Both the position numbers and the translations under genes were made by a program. From Mycobacterium celatum (GTDB taxonomy: Bacteria; Actinomycetota; Actinomycetes; Mycobacteriales; Mycobacteriaceae): 64,000 nucleotides of DNA. This document shows positions 1-8,526 of the stretch, in pieces. The DNA lies in assembly GCF_002101595.1 (NCBI RefSeq), contig NZ_LQOM01000014.1, positions 1 to 64,000 on the forward strand, read 5' to 3'. The notes under the pieces were generated by a model. That model was not told the origin of the DNA, searched no databases, and was given only the letters and a program-made list of their open reading frames with translations. Every line of letters begins with the position of its first letter. Position 1 is the first letter of the stretch.

Positions 1-2
1 CG

Positions 3-176
3 ACTTTCGCAACCGACGTGTTGAAAAGTAATACGCCTGTGCTGGTTGATTTTTGGGCCACCTGGTGCGGCCCGTGCAAGATGGTGGCGCCCGTGCTCGC
101 CGAAATCGCCGCCGAAAAAGCCGGGCATCACGGGCACACGACCCGGCGATCAATCCAACCACGACGACCCATATAA
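3..176 (+). pseudogene. truncated thioredoxin (TrxC-like) fragment
   Basis: The reading frame open at the window edge encodes a classical thioredoxin N-terminal half: [18 protein letters not shown], then the WCGPCK redox motif, then [13 protein letters not shown]. The thioredoxin match stops abruptly after that helix. About 18 unrelated residues ([12 protein letters not shown]...) follow before a TAA. A normal mycobacterial thioredoxin needs roughly 60 more residues, including the cis-Pro loop, and none of this is found downstream in any frame. The fragment keeps both catalytic cysteines but cannot form a full fold. Its 5' end lies outside the window. I read it as a rearrangement or gene-decay remnant. 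An assembly join is the alternative. Confidence 0.75.
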
Positions 177-199
177 CCCGAGCGACGGTGCGGGACGTC

Positions 200-407
200 A
201 CCCTCGGTTACCGCTACGAACGGGTCAAGCGTGCACCGTGGTGGTTAATCCGCCGTTAACCCAGGCATGATGCTTGCTGCAGGCTTAACCCATTGAATGC
301 TGAAAGTGCCTCGAATCAGCGACAATTCGTTCAGCCGCCACTCCCAGAGGAACAGAGGGGCAGGCATTACCCGTGGCTGGGAAGCTCCGATACGGAGCCA
401 CGCTGTT
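200..407 (+). promoter_or_regulatory. M-box (Mg2+ riboswitch)-like pieces upstream of mgtC
   Basis: The roughly 290 bases between the thioredoxin remnant and mgtC hold no convincing gene. Bases 384-405 read GCTCCGATACGGAGC then CACGCTG, very close to the conserved 5' core of the ykoK/M-box leader (GGCTCC..TA.GGA...ACGCTG). Separately, 219-230 (GAACGGGTCAAG), 273-280 (GATGCTTG) and 300-315 (GCTGAAAGTGCCTCGA) resemble 3' M-box segments in the right order and near-right spacing. However, these 3' segments lie before the 5' core, so no single intact aptamer is visible. A perfect inverted repeat, GGTTAA-7-TTAACC, lies at 243-261. M-boxes are known upstream of mycobacterial Mg2+-responsive genes including the mgtC region, which fits the context. 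Motifs were matched by eye from memory. Confidence 0.35.
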
Positions 408-467
408 CGGTCGTCATCGAAGTCGTCCACACTAGAGCAGGACGGTCGACACGACGGGAGTCATGCA

Positions 468-1196
468 ATGCAGACGCTGAGCATCGCCGATTTCGCGCTG
501 CGGCTGGCCGTGGGCGTGGGCTGCGGCGCGCTGATCGGGCTCGAACGCCAGTGGCGGGCGCGGATGGCGGGCTTGCGGACCAATGCACTGGTGGCCACCG
601 GATCAACCTTGTTCGTGCTCTACGCCGTCGCCACCAACGACACCAGCCCCACCCGGGTCGCGTCCTACGTGGTGTCGGGTGTCGGCTTCCTCGGCGGCGG
701 CGTCATCCTGCGTCACGGATTCAACGTGCAGGGCCTCAATACCGCTGCGACGCTGTGGTGTTCGGCGGCGGTGGGTGTGCTTGCCGCTGCCGGGCACTTG
801 TTGTTCGCCCTGATCGCCACCGGAACCATCGTCGGCATCCATCTGCTGGGGCGCCCGCTCGGACACCTGATCGACCGCGACAACGTCGTCGAACAAGACG
901 AAGACCAGCAGCCGTATCAGCTTCAGCTGGTCTGTCGCCGCAAGTCGGAGAAGTATGCGCGCGCCCAGATCGTGCAGCGAACCAGCAGCAATGATCTCAC
1001 CCTGCGCGGAATTCACACCGGGCGTGCCGCCGACGACAACATCACGCTGACCGCTTACCTGTTGGCCGACGGACACGCGCCGGCCCGGCTTGAGCAGCTT
1101 GTCGCCGAGCTGTCGCTGCAGCCGGGCGTCTACGCGGTGCACTGGTATGCCGGCGACCAGAGTGAGCCCATGCCGCCTGCGGCGCAATCGAATTAG
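468..1196 (+). CDS. mgtC: MgtC/SapB family magnesium-stress membrane protein
   Basis: This inner-membrane protein of 242 residues belongs to the MgtC family, which supports growth in low Mg2+ and survival in macrophages and modulates ATP synthase in some bacteria. The N-terminal half carries several hydrophobic segments and the family signatures IGLERQ (about 23-28), GLRTNALVATG (35-45), GFLGGGVI (about 72-79) and GLNTAATLW (about 89-97). The C-terminal part (about 150-242) is soluble and fits the ACT-like domain of longer MgtC proteins. The start MQTLSIADF was chosen because it matches the family N-terminus; an overlapping ATG five bases upstream is in another frame. The nearest M. tuberculosis relative is Rv1811. 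Here the gene stands alone downstream of rearranged DNA, without the PE/PPE genes that precede it in that species. Confidence 0.93.
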   Translation: MQTLSIADFALRLAVGVGCGALIGLERQWRARMAGLRTNALVATGSTLFVLYAVATNDTSPTRVASYVVSGVGFLGGGVILRHGFNVQGLNTAATLWCSAAVGVLAAAGHLLFALIATGTIVGIHLLGRPLGHLIDRDNVVEQDEDQQPYQLQLVCRRKSEKYARAQIVQRTSSNDLTLRGIHTGRAADDNITLTAYLLADGHAPARLEQLVAELSLQPGVYAVHWYAGDQSEPMPPAAQSN

Positions 1197-1230
1197 GGGC
1201 CGACCCACTCCGAGGCATACAGTGTGGACT

Positions 1231-2121
1231 GTGACTGCGATCGCGGATTTCCTGTCCGTGCTGCCGGAGCAGATGCGCGACCCGGTGTTGTTCGCAATTC
1301 CGTTTTTCCTGTTCCTGCTGATTCTCGAGTGGACCGCGGCGCGCAAACTCGAGCAAATCGAGCGGGCGGACAGACCCGCGTCGGGCGCCTACCTCACCCG
1401 CGATTCGTGGGCGAGCATCTCGATGGGGCTGGTGTCGGTGGCCACCACCGCCGGATGGAAGTTTGTGGCCCTGCTCGGCTATGCCGCCATCTACGCGTAT
1501 GTTGCGCCCTGGCACTTGTCGGCAACCCGCTGGTATACCTGGGCGATCGCGATCCTCGGGGTCGACCTGCTGTATTACTGCTATCACCGAATCGCCCACC
1601 GGGTCCGGCTGATCTGGGCCACGCACCAGGCGCACCACTCCAGCCAGTACTTCAACTTCGCCACCGCGCTTCGCCAGAAGTGGAACAACAGCGGTGAGAT
1701 CCTGATGTGGATTCCCTTGCCGCTCTTGGGAATTCCGCCTTGGATGGTGTTCGCCAGCTTTTCGGTCAACCTGATCTACCAGTTCTGGGTGCACACCGAG
1801 CGAATCGACCGGATGTGGCGGCCCTTCGAATTCGTGTTCAACACTCCGTCGCACCATCGGGTGCATCACGGAATGGACCCGGAATACCTGGACAGGAACT
1901 ACGGCGGGATCCTGATCATCTGGGACCGGCTCTTCGGCAGCTTCCAGGCGGAGACGTTCCGCCCGCACTACGGACTGACCAAGCAAGTCGACACGTTCAA
2001 CATCTGGAAGCTGCAGACCCACGAATATTTCGCGATCGCCCGCGATTTCCGGTCAGCGACCAGGTTGCGCGATCGACTGGGTTATGTCGTCGGGCCACCG
2101 GGCTGGGAGCCGGCGCGTTAA
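1231..2121 (+). CDS. sterol desaturase / fatty acid hydroxylase superfamily (Rv1814-like)
   Basis: This integral membrane di-iron oxygenase has about 296 residues. The three histidine clusters of the fatty acid hydroxylase superfamily are clear: HRIAH (about 119-123), HQAHH (132-136) and HHRVHH (208-213). Hydrophobic segments sit at about 18-33, 62-95 and 104-116. Relatives hydroxylate or desaturate sterols or lipids, or cleave alkylglycerols; the substrate here is unknown. In M. tuberculosis this gene is annotated erg3, although mycobacteria do not make ergosterol. The GTG used begins VTAIADFLSV. An internal ATG at 1273 (MRDPVLF), with a weak GGAG just upstream, is the alternative and corresponds to the M. 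tuberculosis annotation as I recall it. The catalytic core is identical either way. Confidence 0.9.
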   Translation: MTAIADFLSVLPEQMRDPVLFAIPFFLFLLILEWTAARKLEQIERADRPASGAYLTRDSWASISMGLVSVATTAGWKFVALLGYAAIYAYVAPWHLSATRWYTWAIAILGVDLLYYCYHRIAHRVRLIWATHQAHHSSQYFNFATALRQKWNNSGEILMWIPLPLLGIPPWMVFASFSVNLIYQFWVHTERIDRMWRPFEFVFNTPSHHRVHHGMDPEYLDRNYGGILIIWDRLFGSFQAETFRPHYGLTKQVDTFNIWKLQTHEYFAIARDFRSATRLRDRLGYVVGPPGWEPAR

Positions 2122-2263
2122 CCGCGCGTTAGGCCAATGGTTCCGATTGCGGCGAGCCGAAACCGCCCGTTGCAAAAGCAAGATCAGTAAGCTCTGGCAC
2201 GTCGTGCACGCGACGAGGCCCGGCCGAACCTCGGCCGGACCGCGACGACGAGAAGGGAATGCT

Positions 2264-2857
2264 GTGGGAGATACGCTCACCGAAGGACAAAAGCTCGTTA
2301 AGGGAGAATCGCTCACTTCGAACAACGGTGCCTACACGCTGACCTTGCAAGACGACGGCAACCTGGTGCTGGCGTCGCGCGGCAAGGCGATCTGGTCAAC
2401 GGGTACCAACGGCCAGGACGTGGTGCGCGCCGAGGTGCAGCGAGACGGCAACTTCGTTGTCTACACCGCCGACAAGCCGGTGTGGGCCAGCAACACCAAG
2501 GGCAAGAAGAACGTCAAGCTCGTTCTGCAGGACGACCGCAACCTGGTGCTGTACGCCGGCGACCAAGCGGCCTGGTCGACCAAGACCGAGACCGACGCGC
2601 CGCCGCCACCGGAACCCGAAGCCGCCCAGGTGACACCAGCCGCCGAAGAGCCCACCCCCGCCCCGGCGCCGGAACCCGAGCCCGCCCCGGAGCCCGAGCC
2701 GGCTGCGCGGACCTACACCGTGGAATCCGGCGACACGCTGTGGGCCATCGCCGAGCGCTTCTACGGCGACGGCAGCAAATACCAGGCGATCGCCGACGCC
2801 AGCGGGATCTCCAACCCCGACCTGATCCAGCCTGGACAGGTGCTGACCATTCCCTGA
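2264..2857 (+). CDS. B-lectin (GNA-type mannose-binding) plus LysM protein
   Basis: The product has 197 residues in three parts. Residues 1-110 form a bulb-type lectin domain with three repeats carrying the QxDxNxVxY-type mannose-pocket motif: LQDDGNLVL (28-36), VQRDGNFVVY (58-67) and LQDDRNLVLY (88-97). Residues 112-148 are a Pro/Glu/Ala-rich linker. Residues 150-197 are a LysM domain (YTVESGDTLWAIA...) expected to bind peptidoglycan. No signal peptide is visible with the GTG start, which follows a good AGAAGGGA ribosome site. The arrangement matches the M. smegmatis lectin I recall as MSMEG_3662, from the same syntenic block; M. tuberculosis lacks it here. The role is probably cell-surface or wall-associated glycan binding, but the export route is unclear. 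The third repeat has Arg in place of the second-Gly position (DDRN). Confidence 0.88.
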   Translation: MGDTLTEGQKLVKGESLTSNNGAYTLTLQDDGNLVLASRGKAIWSTGTNGQDVVRAEVQRDGNFVVYTADKPVWASNTKGKKNVKLVLQDDRNLVLYAGDQAAWSTKTETDAPPPPEPEAAQVTPAAEEPTPAPAPEPEPAPEPEPAARTYTVESGDTLWAIAERFYGDGSKYQAIADASGISNPDLIQPGQVLTIP

Positions 2858-2997
2858 CCGCAGCCGGCGGCGAGCGCGGCGATTTTCCCGACGGGACGAG
2901 CCGCCGCGCCGTCCGGCGCTAACGTTTGAAAGCGTTGCGTCGATAACCTCACCAGCCGGTCGGCACCATGCCGGCCCCCGACGGATCGGAGTCGACG

Positions 2998-3681
2998 GTG
3001 CGCCGCCAGCCACTGCGCGCGTTTGTCGCGATGATCGCCGCCGCTGTGCCGGCGGCTGGATTGCCGCCGATGGTGGCCAGCGCCGAGCCAGTGTCGGTAT
3101 TCCCCGGGATGGAGATCCACCAGGGCAATCATCTGTGCACGCTGGGCTATGTCGACCCGGCCTACCACATCGCGTTCACCGCCGGGCACTGCCGAGGCGA
3201 CGGTCCGGTGACCGACAAGGACAACAACGTCATCGGCAGCCTCGCGACATACCGCGACAACACGCCCAACGGCTCGACGGTGGCCACCGACCAGCAAATT
3301 GCCGATTACGAGTCGATTGTGCTGGCCGGCGATGTCACAGCGAACAACGTGCTGCCGGGCGGGCGCCCCTTACAGTCCGATCCCGGCCTGACCGTCAAGC
3401 CCGGCGACGCGGTCTGCCATTTCGGCGTGGTCACCGGCGAAAGCTGCGGAACCGTCGAAAGCGTCAACAACGGCTGGTTCACCATGGGCAACGGTGTGGT
3501 CAGCCAGAAGGGCGATTCGGGCGGACCCGTGTACATCAGCGGCGCCGGTCCCGCCCGGATGGTCGGGATTTTCAACAGCACCTGGGGTGATCTGCCCGCG
3601 GCGGTGTCCTGGCGGGTCACATCGCAGCAGGTGCTTGAGGACGTCGGGGGACAGCCGGGAGCGCCGAGCTCACCCGCGTAA
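2998..3681 (+). CDS. secreted chymotrypsin-like serine protease homologue (Rv1815-like)
   Basis: About 227 residues with an N-terminal hydrophobic segment and probable signal peptide (about 1-29, ending VASAE). The trypsin fold triad is readable: His in FTAGHC (about 64), Asp in IADYESIVL (about 103) and Ser in KGDSGGP (about 174). Four cysteines (about 47, 65, 140, 150) could form two disulfides, one beside the catalytic His. The product should act outside the cytoplasm on unknown substrates. The GTG start is preferred because GGAG lies six bases upstream; an in-frame ATG at 2968 would add ten residues before the signal sequence. It follows the lectin gene on the same strand and is followed closely by a TetR regulator. 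Confidence 0.85.
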   Translation: MRRQPLRAFVAMIAAAVPAAGLPPMVASAEPVSVFPGMEIHQGNHLCTLGYVDPAYHIAFTAGHCRGDGPVTDKDNNVIGSLATYRDNTPNGSTVATDQQIADYESIVLAGDVTANNVLPGGRPLQSDPGLTVKPGDAVCHFGVVTGESCGTVESVNNGWFTMGNGVVSQKGDSGGPVYISGAGPARMVGIFNSTWGDLPAAVSWRVTSQQVLEDVGGQPGAPSSPA

Positions 3682-3745
3682 GCGTCCGCTACCGGGATGC
3701 CAAGAACACAAGAGCACTGATCTCTGCCGTGTCAGACTTGGCCCG

Positions 3746-4426
3746 ATGAGCACACGGCGCGAGTCGCGCGAGCGGATCGAGACGCAGATCATCGAGCTTG
3801 GCCGTCGCCACTTGGTGGACCGGGGTGCGGCCGGGTTGTCGCTGCGTGCGATCGCCCGCGAGCTGGGCATGGTGTCCTCGGGGGTGTATCGATATGTGTC
3901 GAGCCGCGACCAGTTGCTGGCACTGCTGATGGCCGACGCCCGTTCCGATCTCGCCGACGCCGTGGACCGGGCCCGCGACGCGATGCCCGAGCTGTGGGGC
4001 GACGACGTCATAGCGATTGCACACGCCGCCCGCGGCTGGGCCATTGCCCACCCGGCCAGCTGGGCATTGCTGTACGGCAGCCCGCCGCCCGGCCGCGCCG
4101 CGCCGGCGGAGGACACCGCGCCGGGCAGCCGGGTGGTCGGCGCATTGCTCGACGCCGTCGCGGCCGGCATCACCACCGGCGACATCGTTTTGACGAATAA
4201 CCTTGCGCCGCAGCCGATGTCGACTGATTTCGAAAGGTTGCGCCATCAGTTCGGTTTTCCGGGCGACGATTCAGTCGTCGCCAAGTGCCTGGTGATCTGG
4301 GCCGGGGTGGTCGGCGCGATCAGCCTGGAGGTGTTCGGGCAGTACGGCGCAACCAGGCTGACCGACCCGCAGGCGGTATTCGACGCGCAGGTGCGGCTGT
4401 TGGTCGGGCTGCTCACCCAACATTGA
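3746..4426 (+). CDS. TetR family transcriptional regulator (Rv1816-like)
   Basis: This is a 226-residue DNA-binding regulator. The N-terminal helix-turn-helix spans about residues 12-58, with LSLRAIARELGMVSSGVYRY as the recognition region and the characteristic RYVSSRDQLLALL continuation. The C-terminal domain contains a WAIAHPASWALLYGS segment typical of the WHG-type TetR C-terminal ligand domain. The ligand and targets are unknown. It starts 64 bases after the secreted protease homologue and could be read from the same transcript. No clear palindromic operator was recognised in the short upstream gap. The next gene is about 100 bases downstream. Confidence 0.9.
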   Translation: MSTRRESRERIETQIIELGRRHLVDRGAAGLSLRAIARELGMVSSGVYRYVSSRDQLLALLMADARSDLADAVDRARDAMPELWGDDVIAIAHAARGWAIAHPASWALLYGSPPPGRAAPAEDTAPGSRVVGALLDAVAAGITTGDIVLTNNLAPQPMSTDFERLRHQFGFPGDDSVVAKCLVIWAGVVGAISLEVFGQYGATRLTDPQAVFDAQVRLLVGLLTQH

Positions 4427-4530
4427 ACGACCCGAATTAGAACGTGTTCAGCCCGCCGTGGCAGCGCCGTTGGCAGCCGCGTGTGGCAACATCTTTCTGC
4501 CGGGGCGGCGCTGGGCTATCCTGCGAGGCG

Positions 4531-5031
4531 ATGAGCCTTTCCGTCGAGTCGCCGGTGCAGATCGCCTGGGTGACGCACGACCTGGACGCCACCGAAAACG
4601 CTCTCACCGGCCTGTTAGGTGTCAAGAAGTGGATCCGGATGCCCGAGGTGCACTTTGCGCCTGACACCTGCAGCTACTACGGCAAGCCTGCCGACTTCGT
4701 CGCCAGCATTTCGCTTAGCTATCTCGGCGACATGCAGCTGGAGCTGATTCAGCCGGTCCGCGGCCCTAACATCTATAGTGACTTTCTGCGGGACTGCGGG
4801 CCCGGTCTGCACCACATCTGCGTCGAGGCGGACAACGCGGAACGCTTTGCCGCGATGGTGGCCGCGGCAGCCGAACACGGCGCGACCGTGGCGCAGCAGG
4901 GCGTGATGCCGGGCGGTATGCGATTCGCCTATGTGTCTGCCCCGCACGCCGGTGTGCCGTTCATCGAGATCGCGCACATCGGTGACGAGGTCCGGCAGTT
5001 TTTCAACTACATCAAACAGGAGCAGCGGTGA
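4531..5031 (+). CDS. VOC (glyoxalase/dioxygenase superfamily) protein
   Basis: A 166-residue single-copy vicinal-oxygen-chelate domain: VQIAWVTHDLDATENAL opens the first beta-alpha-beta-beta-beta module and GLHHICVEADNAERFAAMV the second. Candidate metal ligands are the His of WVTHD, a Glu in the first module (QLELIQP), the His of LHHICV and the Glu near the end (IEIAHIG), consistent with an epimerase or lyase-type site. The last codons overlap the start of the following flavoprotein (GTGA), so the two are translationally coupled and probably act on the same substrate. This gene is not at this place in M. tuberculosis as I recall it. Substrate unknown; methylmalonyl-CoA epimerase-like activity is one option. 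Confidence 0.82.
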   Translation: MSLSVESPVQIAWVTHDLDATENALTGLLGVKKWIRMPEVHFAPDTCSYYGKPADFVASISLSYLGDMQLELIQPVRGPNIYSDFLRDCGPGLHHICVEADNAERFAAMVAAAAEHGATVAQQGVMPGGMRFAYVSAPHAGVPFIEIAHIGDEVRQFFNYIKQEQR

Positions 5032-6494
5032 GCACCCAGATACCTGCAACGGTCAACGCGGACGAGGTGTCGTCGTGGTCGGATGACGTCGACGTGGTGG
5101 TGATCGGCTTCGGCATCGCGGGGGGCTGCGCAGCGGTCAGCGCCGCGGCCGCCGGCGCGCGGGTGCTGGTGCTGGAGCGGGCCGCGGCGGCCGGCGGCAC
5201 CACCGCCATGGCCGGCGGCCACTTCTACCTCGGCGGCGGAACCGCGGTGCAGCAGGCGACGGGCCACGCCGATTCACCGGAGGAGATGTACAAGTATCTG
5301 GTCGCGGTGTCGCGCGAACCCGACCACGAGAAGATCCGCGCCTACTGCGACGGCAGCGTCGAGCACTTCAATTGGCTGGAGGACTTGGGTTTTCAGTTCG
5401 AGCGCAGCTATTACCCGGAGAAGGCGGTGATCCAGCCCAACACCGAGGGGCTGATGTACACGGGCAACGAAAAGGTGTGGCCGTTCAAGGATCAGGCGGT
5501 TCCGGCCCCGCGCGGCCACAAGGTCCCGGTGCCCGGCGACACCGAAGGGGCCAAGCTGGTGATCGACCTGCTGCTCAAGCGAGCCGAAAACCTCGGCGTG
5601 CAGATCCGTTACGAAACCGGTGCGACGGGGTTGGTGGTGGACTCGTCGGGCGCGGTGACCGGGGTGACCTGGAAGCACTTCGCAGAAACCGGTGCCGTGC
5701 AGGCGAAGTCGGTGATCATCGCCGCGGGCGGGTTTGTGATGAACCCAGACATGGTGGCGACCTACACACCGAAGCTGGCCGAGAAACCGTTCGTGCTGGG
5801 CAATACGTACGACGACGGGCTCGGTATCCGGTTGGGGGTATCGGCCGGCGGCGCCACGGCGCATATGGATCAGATCTTCATCACCGCCCCCGCGTATCCG
5901 CCGTCGATCCTGCTGACCGGGATCATCGTCAACCAGTTGGGCAAGCGGTTCGTCGCCGAAGACTCCTACCATTCGCGCACTTCGGGTTTCGTGATGGACC
6001 AACCGGACAGCGCGGCGTTCCTGATCGTCGACGAGGCGCACTTGGAGCGTCCCCAGGTGCCGCTGGTCCCGCTGATCGACGGCTGGGAGACGGTGCCGGA
6101 AATGGAGGCCGCGCTTGGGATCCCGGCGGGCAACCTGGTGGCGACGTTGGATCGCTACAACGAGTTCGCGGCCCGCGGCGAGGACCCCGACTTTCACAAG
6201 CAGCCGGAATTCCTTGCGCCGCAAGACAAAGGGCCCTGGGGGGCGTTCGACCTGTCGCTGGGCAAGGCGATGTATGCCGGGTTCACCCTCGGCGGGCTGG
6301 CCACCTCGGTGGACGGTGAGGTGCTGCGCGAGGACGGCACCGTCGTACCCGGGCTTTACGCGGTCGGGGCGTGCGCGTCCAACATCGCCCAGGACGGCAA
6401 GGGATACGCCAGCGGCACGCAATTGGGCGAGGGATCATTCTTCGGCCGCCGCGCCGGCGCGCACGCAGCAACGTCCCTGCGCGAGCAGACGTAA
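5028..6494 (+). CDS. FAD-dependent oxidoreductase, fumarate reductase/ketosteroid dehydrogenase type (Rv1817-like)
   Basis: A flavoprotein of 488 residues of the FAD_binding_2 family, which includes fumarate reductases, urocanate reductases and 3-ketosteroid dehydrogenases. The dinucleotide motif VVVIGFGIAGG lies at about 23-33, followed by LVLERAAAAGGTTAMAGGHF (about 47-66), and the C-terminal FAD closure is GKGYASGTQLGEGSFFGRRAG. The GTG start overlaps the stop of the VOC gene by four bases, giving tight coupling. No signal peptide is seen, so it is cytoplasmic. The reaction is probably substrate dehydrogenation or enoate reduction; the partner VOC enzyme suggests a small catabolic step. 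It converges on the BacA-type transporter gene with only a 53-base gap. Confidence 0.85.
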   Translation: MSTQIPATVNADEVSSWSDDVDVVVIGFGIAGGCAAVSAAAAGARVLVLERAAAAGGTTAMAGGHFYLGGGTAVQQATGHADSPEEMYKYLVAVSREPDHEKIRAYCDGSVEHFNWLEDLGFQFERSYYPEKAVIQPNTEGLMYTGNEKVWPFKDQAVPAPRGHKVPVPGDTEGAKLVIDLLLKRAENLGVQIRYETGATGLVVDSSGAVTGVTWKHFAETGAVQAKSVIIAAGGFVMNPDMVATYTPKLAEKPFVLGNTYDDGLGIRLGVSAGGATAHMDQIFITAPAYPPSILLTGIIVNQLGKRFVAEDSYHSRTSGFVMDQPDSAAFLIVDEAHLERPQVPLVPLIDGWETVPEMEAALGIPAGNLVATLDRYNEFAARGEDPDFHKQPEFLAPQDKGPWGAFDLSLGKAMYAGFTLGGLATSVDGEVLREDGTVVPGLYAVGACASNIAQDGKGYASGTQLGEGSFFGRRAGAHAATSLREQT

Positions 6495-6547
6495 AGTGGC
6501 CTTATTTCTCGGCGTGTCGGGAGACTTTGCGTCTGTTCGCCAAACGA

Positions 6548-8461
6548 CTACACCCGAACCGGTTCTTCCTCGACCCGGCTGAGCCGCCACCGGCCCTCGC
6601 CGAGGAGCTGCAGCCGACGGTCGTGATGCGGCTCGACCGTGCTGCGATGGCTGACGCTGACCACGATCGTGTCCGGTAATTCGTTGCGCAGCAACTGATA
6701 CATCGCCAACTCGAGGCCCTCGTCCATCGCCGAGGTGGCCTCGTCGAGGAATACCGCCTTGGGTTTGGTCAACAGCACCCGGGCGAAAGCGACCCGCTGC
6801 TGCTCGCCGGGCGAAAGCACCTTCACCCAATCCTGTTCCTCGTCGAGGCGGTCGACGAGATGTGGCAGCACGACTCTGACCAACATGTCGCGCAGCGCGT
6901 CGTCGGGAATCTCACCGGACGACGCCGGGTACGACACCACGGCACGCAGATCACCCAGCGGCACATAAGGCAACTGGGACAGAAACATCGTCTCGTTCGG
7001 GGCAGCCGGTCGCCGCAACGTGCCCGACGCGTACGGCCACAGCTCGGCAAGGCTGCGCAACAGGGTGGTCTTGCCGCTGCCCGAGGGTCCGGTGATCACC
7101 AACGCGTCGCCGACCGACAGGTGCACGTCCAGAGATTCGATGAGCTGGTCGCCGTCAGGGGTGCGCACCTCGACGCCTTCGATGTCGACGTCGCCGTCGG
7201 CGCTTGCGGTGGTGAAGATCTCGGGAAGCTCGCGGGCTTTCTCGTCGGCCTCGACCAGCCCGTTGAGCCGGATGATCGCGGCACGATAGCTGGCGAATTG
7301 GTCATAGGCGTTGCGGAAGAACGACAGGCCGTCGTGAATGCTCTCGAAAGCGATCACCGACTGCGTTACGTCGCCGAACTTGATCTGCCCGGAGAACAAC
7401 CGCGGCGCCTGCACTAACCAGGGCAGCGGAACGATCGCCTGGCTCACCGACAAATTCCACCCGGAGAACCCGATCGTCCTGTTCACGAATCGCAGGTAGT
7501 TGTCGATGATCGGCCGGAACCGCTCCAATAGCTGCACCCGTTCGGCCGGCTCGCCCCGGTAGAAGCCGACGGCTTCGGCGGCGTCGCGCACACGCACCAG
7601 CGCGTAGCGAAATGCGGCGTTGGTGAGCTCGTTGCGGAAACTGAGCCAGATCAGCGGCCGGCCGATCCAGAAAGCAATGATCGTGACCACGAAGACATAG
7701 AGGATGACGATCCAGAACAACGCTTTGGGAATGCTAAAACCCGACACGGTCAGCGTGCCGGATAGATTCCACAAAATGGCGGTGAACGAATACACCGACA
7801 GCAGTGAATTGACGGCACCGAACAGCAGCACACTGCCGGTGCCATTGGACGGCACGTTGGGTGTGGCGCCCACACCGGTGGTGAACACGTCGATGTCTTG
7901 CTGGATGCGCTGGTCCGGGTTGTCGATGGTGGAATCGATGAACCGGCCGCGGTAATACGACCGTCCGGTCAGCCAGTCACCGGTGAGCCGCTCGGTCAGC
8001 CAGACCCGCCACGAAACGATGAAGCGTTGCGTCAGGTAGATGTCGAGCATCACCCGCATCACATGTAGCACCGCCATGATGCTGAAGATCAGCAGCGACA
8101 TCCAAAAGCCATGCACACCAGATTGTTTCACCGCTTCATTGCCGGTCGCTATGCCCTGCACGGCGGTCTGTACCGACGAATAGAGATCATTGGACTGGTA
8201 ACTGAACAACACAGTGAGGCGCACCGCGATGACAACCGACAACAGCAGCACGCCGAGCATGAGCCACACCGGGAGGCTGTGCCGGCCGGTGAAATAGCCG
8301 CCGCTGATCCGCCAGAATTGGTGGCCCCAGGGCGTGACGAACCGCAGCACCACGAGCACCGCGACGACGCACACTGCGGTGATCACCCACGCCAGGGCTA
8401 CCCACGACAACGAATCCACCAGGGCATGGCCCCAATCGATGGACGGTTTGAACAGCTCCAC
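6548..8461 (-). CDS. bacA: BacA/SbmA-type ABC transporter, fused ATPase (Rv1819c-like)
   Basis: The product has 637 residues with an SbmA/BacA-like transmembrane region (about 1-400) fused to an ABC ATPase. Walker A is GPSGSGKTT (about 458-466), the signature is [16 protein letters not shown] (about 549-564) and Walker B with the catalytic Glu is [10 protein letters not shown] (about 568-577). The M. tuberculosis orthologue Rv1819c imports cobalamin and hydrophilic molecules such as bleomycin and is needed for chronic infection (established knowledge). Full length (639 in that species) indicates an intact gene. The start [14 protein letters not shown] lies 65 bases from the divergent ilvG start, so the promoters of both share that small interval. 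Confidence 0.93.
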   Translation of the reverse strand: MELFKPSIDWGHALVDSLSWVALAWVITAVCVVAVLVVLRFVTPWGHQFWRISGGYFTGRHSLPVWLMLGVLLLSVVIAVRLTVLFSYQSNDLYSSVQTAVQGIATGNEAVKQSGVHGFWMSLLIFSIMAVLHVMRVMLDIYLTQRFIVSWRVWLTERLTGDWLTGRSYYRGRFIDSTIDNPDQRIQQDIDVFTTGVGATPNVPSNGTGSVLLFGAVNSLLSVYSFTAILWNLSGTLTVSGFSIPKALFWIVILYVFVVTIIAFWIGRPLIWLSFRNELTNAAFRYALVRVRDAAEAVGFYRGEPAERVQLLERFRPIIDNYLRFVNRTIGFSGWNLSVSQAIVPLPWLVQAPRLFSGQIKFGDVTQSVIAFESIHDGLSFFRNAYDQFASYRAAIIRLNGLVEADEKARELPEIFTTASADGDVDIEGVEVRTPDGDQLIESLDVHLSVGDALVITGPSGSGKTTLLRSLAELWPYASGTLRRPAAPNETMFLSQLPYVPLGDLRAVVSYPASSGEIPDDALRDMLVRVVLPHLVDRLDEEQDWVKVLSPGEQQRVAFARVLLTKPKAVFLDEATSAMDEGLELAMYQLLRNELPDTIVVSVSHRSTVEPHHDRRLQLLGEGRWRLSRVEEEPVRV

Positions 8462-8526
8462 TGCGCCTACCTCTTGCCGACGAAACTTTTCCGCGAAGCT
8501 ACCGCAACCGCCGTTAGGCTCGCCGG

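Noticed and set aside
53..259. 68-codon ORF in the thioredoxin fragment region
   Set aside because: Its first half is the wrong frame of the thioredoxin fragment and no homology could be recognised for the rest.
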